In this document: in pieces, positions 59,396 to 64,000 of the stretch
How the letters are laid out: every line of letters starts with the position of its first letter
How positions within the stretch are numbered: the first letter of the stretch is position 1
Source: Hesseltinella vesiculosa
Taxonomy: Eukaryota > Mucoromycota > Mucoromycetes > Mucorales > Cunninghamellaceae
Reading direction: 5' to 3'
DNA: 64,000 nucleotides
Assembly: GCA_002104935.1 (NCBI GenBank)
Contig: MCGT01000004.1
Coordinates: 1,054,001 to 1,118,000 of the forward strand
Position numbers and translations under genes: made by a program
Notes under the pieces: generated by a model
What the model was told of the DNA's origin: nothing
The model's database searches: none
What the model saw: the letters and a program-made list of their open reading frames with translations, nothing else

Positions 59396-60494
59396 ATGTC
59401 AAAAACAATGCTTGAGGACACACGAGTGATGAACTTTATTTTGGAAACGGTTGTTGGTGAGCTGTTTAAGACAAGAAGTACCTAGAAGAGAATGCCCGTC
59501 ACTAATCCTCAAAAATTTATGTCTAGGAAATCATGCAAAAGATCAATACGTGCCACGCAACTGCGAATGGATTGATGGTCGTCGCTCAGATATTGTTTAT
59601 GCTCCAATTATGTCGTCGTCAGATACTCTGCCGCCCGTGATTGTAGAAATACAAAATGTTGTTGACAAATCATTCATTCACCGGCTTCAAAAGTATTGCA
59701 ACCACATTTACGATAGATTCAACAACATTGACCCAATTGCTTTAACGCTCTGCGTGAAGACGACAAGAGAAGAGCTCACAATGGATTTCAAGGCTACTGA
59801 TAAGGGTGAATTTTTGAAACAATTACCAAGTGATTATTGGGCAAAGCAGCATCTCATCATGACACCATCCACCATCGAAGACCATTTGAACGACCCTCTT
59901 CACCCCATGGTTGCGTTGGAATATGTGTTGACGAAACAGCAGTGCTCCCTCCTTGGTCTGGATCACAAAAACGATGAAACTGTCAAGATGTTGTATGCCG
60001 TTGCCAAGGAAGCTCTTGACCATGAAATCCGCACCCACGAGGGTACTGTCGATGTGTTGGTTGATGTCTGTGCGCAAACGCAAAAGCAGTTTAAACGAAT
60101 CCTGGAAGCGATGGATGAAGATGGTCCGTCGTTGAAACGGGCACGCGAATTTGCCAGTGCAGGTGTCATTTATACTGAAACATGCCTCCACAAGTACAAG
60201 CGACAAAATACCACCACCCCGTCTATGTCAACCCCACCAGACTTACCAGGAAGTGTTCATCCAACTGTTGGAAGGCAACAAGTAGAAGTATTGCCATGGA
60301 TCGAGCCCCAACCCAAGAAAAAGGACATGGATGTTACTGCAGAGTTCATAGAAGAATGGATGAAACATCATGGGCGAATGGATTGGAAGAAATGCTTTGA
60401 CCAAGGGCGCGCAAATGGCCACTATGAAAAATTCAAAAGTGCTTCAACACTGAAAGCAACTTACAATCAACTCAAATCGAAGAAGAATCATTGA
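59396..60494 (+). CDS. PD-(D/E)XK-like nuclease with C-terminal SANT/Myb-like domain
   Basis: Exons 59396-59456 and 59527-60494 (donor GTGAGC, branch-like CTAATC, acceptor CTAG) join in phase to 342 residues. The N-terminal part fits a PD-(D/E)XK fold: a helix EDTRVMNFILETVVG, then GRRSDIVYAP (Asp42) and a strand PPVIVEIQNVVDKSF with Glu61-x-Gln63. The rest of the domain is mixed alpha/beta. The C-terminal 55 residues (FIEEWMKHHGRMDWKKCFDQ...FKSASTLKATYNQLKSK) have the spaced Trp/aromatic pattern of a SANT/Myb-type DNA-binding helix bundle. AATAAA at 60539. It is the only gene inside the repeat-bounded element, so it is the candidate mobility protein. Fold assignment is by motif only. Confidence 0.65.
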
Positions 60495-60668
60495 TTTTCC
60501 ATATCCTCACAGTATATCATCTTTTTTTCAAAGTCAAAAATAAAAACTGAACATACCACATTTGACAAAATTGAGTTTGTTCTAAGCGACCAGGCAAATG
60601 TTCACAAATATCAATGAAGTGACAACGAATAAAGACCCGCCCTGCGCTTTTTTTTTTCGCTTCTTAGT

Positions 60669-60915
60669 GAAAAATAAAAAAAGAAAGAAGCTTTGCGGAA
60701 GTTGAATATGGCAATATCTTTGTTTCGTAAAAAAAAGCAAAAGTGCACAAAACAAGGAATGATGATGATCCTGAAAAAATAGCGTCGATTGTTGAAAATG
60801 GCTCAGCTAACTTTTGATTAGTTTCGTTTCGGCTCTTCCGATTCACCAGCTAAAAAATTGCCATTTTTATCAGGGAGTCCCAAAGCAATCTGAGCAAAAA
60901 CCGCTGTGCAAAAAA
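60669..60915. repeat. Dispersed repeat, copy B
   Basis: Counterpart of 9794-10105, same orientation, inside the candidate element downstream of the nuclease gene. The minus strand from about 61135 to 60790 reads as a broken open frame (DLTICGNLHGRKDRVKFLAW... and LPDKNGNFLAGESEEPKRN), interrupted by an A-run and a stop; possibly remains of a second gene. Confidence 0.7.
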
Positions 60916-61417
60916 AAAAAAAAAGCACAGTTCCATGCGGTCCAATACCTTTGAAAAGAACATCAGTGCATTGGTATTGAAGCCAGGTGTCACAGAATTG
61001 CCACAGCCAACAAACCATTTGGCAAACGTTCAAGACAGTCATCATGTCCGGCTGGCTTCTGAACATATCCCATGCCAAGAATTTGACACGGTCCTTGCGG
61101 CCATGAAGATTTCCGCAGATTGTTAAGTCACCACCACCTTTGCTTCAAGGCAAAAAAAAATGAGCAATGTTTACGCAAAGGTCGCATTTACGATGTTTAC
61201 GGTATCAAACAAAGCTCAATCGTTTGGTCAATTTGCTCTGGCCAATGGCGTCGCTTTTCTACAAGGCTAAAAATTATGGTGCAAACGTCATAAAAACGGC
61301 GATAGCACCATTCAAAATGATCATTTAGTCAACCTGGTCCGGCCTGGTCACTCTTTGTTTAAGGAAAATGGTGTAAATGATCAACTTGGTCTGGCCAGTG
61401 GAATCAGACAGACAGAA

Positions 61418-61739
61418 AATCGGTAAGATAGAGGTGCAAAATCGGTAAGGTCTATCGTCAGAATCGGTAAGGTGGCACAAGAAAATCGGTAAGATAGAGG
61501 TGCAAAATCGGTAAGGTCTATGGTGGCACAAGAAAATCGGTAAGATAGAGATGAAAAATCGGTAAGGTCTATCGTCAGAATCGGTAAGGTGGCACAAGAA
61601 AATCGGTAAGATAGAGGTGAAAAATCGGTAAGGTCTATCGTCAGAATCGGTAAGGTGGCACAAGAAAATCGGTAAGATAGAGATGAAAATCGATAAGAGA
61701 GAGGTGCAAATCGGTAAGATAGAGGAGAAAATCGGTATT
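61418..61739 (+). repeat. Right subterminal array of 21-22 bp repeats
   Basis: Fifteen copies of the core AATCGGTAAG (13 exact; the second-last-but-one is AATCGATAAG and the last runs AATCGGTATT), starting at 61418 and stepping 22 bp, with 21 bp at the outer end. The 12-nt tails come in three types: a ATAGAGGTGCAA, b GTCTATCGTCAG, c GTGGCACAAGAA, used in the order a-b-c, so the higher-order unit is 66 bp. The fifth copy (61506) is a 29-nt b/c fusion. Orientation is opposite to the left array. Confidence 0.92.
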
Positions 61740-61750
61740 TGTTTACGCCC
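61738..61750 (-). repeat. Right terminal inverted repeat
   Basis: TTTGTTTACGCCC on the plus strand; partner of 59089-59101. Confidence 0.5.
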
Positions 61751-62311
61751 TGGATGAAACACCGTGCCTCATTGGCTCGAGGAAACAGCAGCTCCAGGCT
61801 GTCTTTATTGTCCTCTGTTTGGGCGTGCCAACTAGCATGGGCATTCGTTGGGGAAGCGTAAAGACAAGCAGGATGATTTCTGAGCGATCTTCAAGCATGA
61901 CAGTAGCCTGCTTCGTGGAACTCCGAGTCAGCCAAAGTTGGCTGATTTTTTTCAAGGAGCAGCTACTCCACAGACCTTTGGATCGAACGGATGGCTAGGA
62001 CCTGTTGCATGGGAGCGAATGGTGAAGAGCAGCAATGCTGAAAAAATCAGGGCAGTCGACAAAGGCTTGTCAATTTTTCGGCCATTTTCTCCTAGGCAGC
62101 CCCAACTCGTTTCATTTCAGATGTTCGATACGGGCTCCTTTAGGAAGCAGAGTCGTTCCAAAAGCTTTCGATGCTGCCCAGAGGAGGGGCAGAGGACACT
62201 TGTTACCAGAGGGATGAAGGCCGGATGAATTTCCAGGCAGCGGAGATCACCCTCTCTTTTAAGCGTCGAGCGCAGCTGTTTTTCTTTCTCCCCTCCCACA
62301 TTGTTTAAAAA
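61751..62311. other. INTS4 upstream region
   Basis: Spacer between the element's right end and the INTS4 start codon. No gene recognised; presumably holds the INTS4 promoter. Confidence 0.4.
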
Positions 62312-64000
62312 ATGAAGCGACAGCATGATTTAGTCGAACCTAATGATCTCTCGCCAACCGTGGATGTTGATCCATCGTCAGCCTACACCAGGTAAGCTGT
62401 TGCAAAAGGGACGTTTGTGAGCTAACTTTTTTAATGGCTAGCCAATGGATCGACGTGAAGAAATCCAACTCTTTCATGACAACCATGACCTTGGAGGATA
62501 TTGCAAGGGAGAAGCTTGCCATCATGGGAATCAAGCTAATCTTGTACCTTTTTTATATTTTAGGCCAACTTTGAAGATATGAATGCTGAAGATGATTATA
62601 AGCGCACAACGGTAACGCTCTCTTATTCTGGTGCAATCCGTTATCTCACGCCTATTTTTTTTTTCTAGATCTTAACCGAAGTGGCTCGAGTCATTGTGTT
62701 TCTGGATCGCACCAGCCAAGCCATTGTACTCGACAAAATAGTAGAACGCATTGAAATTGAACCATGCTCTGATCTGACGGTAAAGCAGCATGATGATACA
62801 GCCTGAAGAGCTCTGGTACTCACTCTATTTCAATCTCTTTATTTTGACATTAGACCATGGCTCTCCATGTGCTGGGTAAATATATGGCGTTTCCTTACGT
62901 TGATGGTGTCGCCCTGTTACATCTCCTTATCGACTATATTCCCAAGACAAACTCCACACGAGTCCGAGCCAAAGTCTACGGCTTGATCGCCGCCCTCGTC
63001 TCGGTAATGATTGAAAAAAGAAGAAGAACTGCTCTGATATCGTTTCTACCGTAGTGTCGCCAAGTCATCCATGACCAGCAAAGTCAAAACAAAATGAACG
63101 ACCTACTGACCAATGCCAAACGGGACGTCTATGACTGCCACTTCTGCATCCGCTGCGAATGTTTGACCCTGCTGTCGATCTTGCCTACGGTTTTTGAGCG
63201 CCAAGCTCTCTCCAAACATTCGTCCTCGTCCGTCTGGATGCACAAGGACCACCAAAATATCATCAAGACTTTCCTGACCGATCCATGCCCACAAGTGCGT
63301 GTGGTAAGACAACTGCCGCAGCGCATCAATGTGGCACTCACCTCTCACTTTTCTTCGACAGTCTGCCCTCAAAGCCCTTGTTGCAATGCGCGCCAGGGGA
63401 TATATCCTGGAAAAAGAGTTGTACGGACTTGCTGCTGATTCATTGAAAGATGAAGACGAGCAAGTTCGACTGGTGGCCCTGGACTTGATTAGGTAAGAAC
63501 ACGCGAAAGCCGATCGCTAGGCGCTCATCATCCCCCTCTTAGATTGCTCTCCGCACTCTATTCGAAAACCATGGTTCTCGTTAGCCCCGAGAACCAAGTG
63601 GCCGCTCTACATCACAAGGAGAGGACTCAGATTCGTTTGATCGACGATGCTTTCGCTCGTGTTTGTGATCTTATCAATGATTTGTCTGTCGATGTCCGAA
63701 CAAAAGCATGTACCATGCTTCGTTCCTTCCGTGATGTAGACTCTGGAGTATTGCAACAGGCTTTTAGTAAGCAGATCATCATGCGCTCAAAAGTAAGAAA
63801 ACCCGCGCTTACTGGACCTCCTACCTACGTAAGTAAAAAAAGGCGAGAGGAGAGAAAAGTGAGATGATAGCGGAGAGAGGTGCGCTCATACTACTGACTT
63901 TGCTTCAACAGACCCACAGGAAGCCTGTCGTGGCCTCTGGGGACAGAACGCTGTCGTCTGAAGATTTCCGCATATCTGAATCTGGTGCCTGTGGTGCTTT
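62312..64000 (+). CDS. INTS4: Integrator complex subunit 4, 5' part
   Basis: HEAT-repeat scaffold of the Integrator complex (with INTS9/11 it forms the RNA-cleavage module). Exons: 62312-62391, about 62440-62540 (junction to exon 3 unresolved), 62564-62611, 62669-62779, 62854-63003, 63055-63303, 63362-63492, 63543-63792 and 63912 to beyond the window end. Exons 3-9 are in phase. Family features include TEVARVIVFLDRT, IRCECLTLLSILPTVFE, SALKALVAMRARG, ADSLKDEDEQVRLVALDLI, DDAFARVCDLINDLSVDVRT and ESGACGAF at the end, which align with HEAT repeats of animal INTS4. Between exon 2 (QWIDVKKSNSFMTTMTLED) and exon 3 I find no GT or GC donor that keeps phase. The rest lies outside the window. Confidence 0.82.

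Larger units (their letters stand above)
59089..61750. mobile_element. Candidate DNA transposon-like element with inverted repeat arrays
   Basis: A 2.66 kb unit defined by an imperfect 13-bp terminal inverted repeat (left GGGCGCAAACGAA at 59089-59101; right end reads GGGCGTAAACAAA from 61750 leftward; 11 of 13 match) and, just inside, two arrays of the same 21-22 bp repeat in opposite orientation (59116-59284 and 61418-61739). Between them is one spliced gene (59396-60494, plus) and about 0.9 kb of non-coding or decayed sequence. I see no clear target-site duplication. The family is not one I recognise. Borders are by eye. Confidence 0.6.

Noticed and set aside
61418..61739. CRISPR-like array
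   Set aside because: Nuclear fungal DNA, and the tails are only three recurring types in fixed order rather than unique spacers; no cas genes. It is a tandem higher-order repeat.
59088..61751. Target-site duplication of the candidate element
   Set aside because: Bases next to the proposed ends (AAGGA / TGGAT) give no clear direct repeat longer than two bases; not claimed.
61325..61762. 145-residue minus-strand open frame through the right array
   Set aside because: Periodic translation of the 22-bp repeat (66 bp is a multiple of three); no independent coding evidence.

Overview
This 64 kb window is nuclear DNA of a filamentous, early-diverging fungus, most likely a mucoralean Mucoromycota species. 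Three things point there: many short spliceosomal introns (about 40-80 nt, GTAAG-type donors, T-rich 3' ends), homopolymer A/T runs throughout introns and spacers, and a gene set with factors missing from budding yeast (HP1-type chromo protein, a SWIRM+JAMM histone-H2A-deubiquitinase-like protein, Integrator subunit 4) beside ordinary fungal housekeeping genes. All splice models below were built by hand and checked for phase; two junctions could not be resolved and are flagged.

Layout. 0-13 kb: 3' part of a peroxisomal acyl-CoA oxidase, CCR4-NOT subunit CAF40/CNOT9, a small putative mitochondrial protein, DGAT1-type acyltransferase, SDH assembly factor 4, the Spo7 subunit of the Nem1-Spo7 lipin phosphatase, a 2 kb gene-poor spacer carrying a dispersed repeat, and sorting nexin SNX4. 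13-25 kb: plasma-membrane H+-ATPase, MYSM1-like gene, a nucleotide-sugar-transporter-like membrane protein, an HP1-like protein, a CipC-like stress protein, and a shortened CDP-diacylglycerol synthase. 25-38 kb: glutaminyl-tRNA synthetase, a small zinc-ribbon protein, a disordered unknown protein, threonine deaminase, an atypical J-domain protein and a plasma-membrane syntaxin. 38-56 kb: bHLH factor, AVT1-type amino-acid transporter divergent from SEC23, PUS3/DEG1, an F-box protein, an unknown Trp-rich membrane-anchored protein and SNF5/SFH1. 56-62 kb: accessory island. 62-64 kb: 5' part of INTS4.

The accessory island is the most interesting part. It holds (i) an apparently intact Fanzor (eukaryotic TnpB relative, RNA-guided nuclease family) on the minus strand, with candidate RuvC acidic residues, a Cys4 zinc finger and a perfect hairpin just past its stop; and (ii) a 2.66 kb candidate mobile element (about 59089-61750) bounded by a 13-bp imperfect terminal inverted repeat and by two oppositely oriented arrays of a 21-22 bp repeat (core AATCGGTAAG). 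The element carries one spliced gene for a protein with a PD-(D/E)XK-like N-terminus and a SANT/Myb-like C-terminus. An internal segment of the element recurs, diverged, 50 kb away at about 9794-10105.

Functional threads: lipid metabolism is well represented (acyl-CoA oxidase, DGAT1, Spo7, CDS1-like), as are membrane traffic (SNX4, SEC23, syntaxin), chromatin and RNA control (CNOT9, MYSM1-like, HP1-like, SNF5, INTS4) and tRNA biology (GlnRS, PUS3). Neighbouring genes are independent transcription units. A second notable feature is the use of GC-AG introns (five recognised, all with donor GCAAGT).
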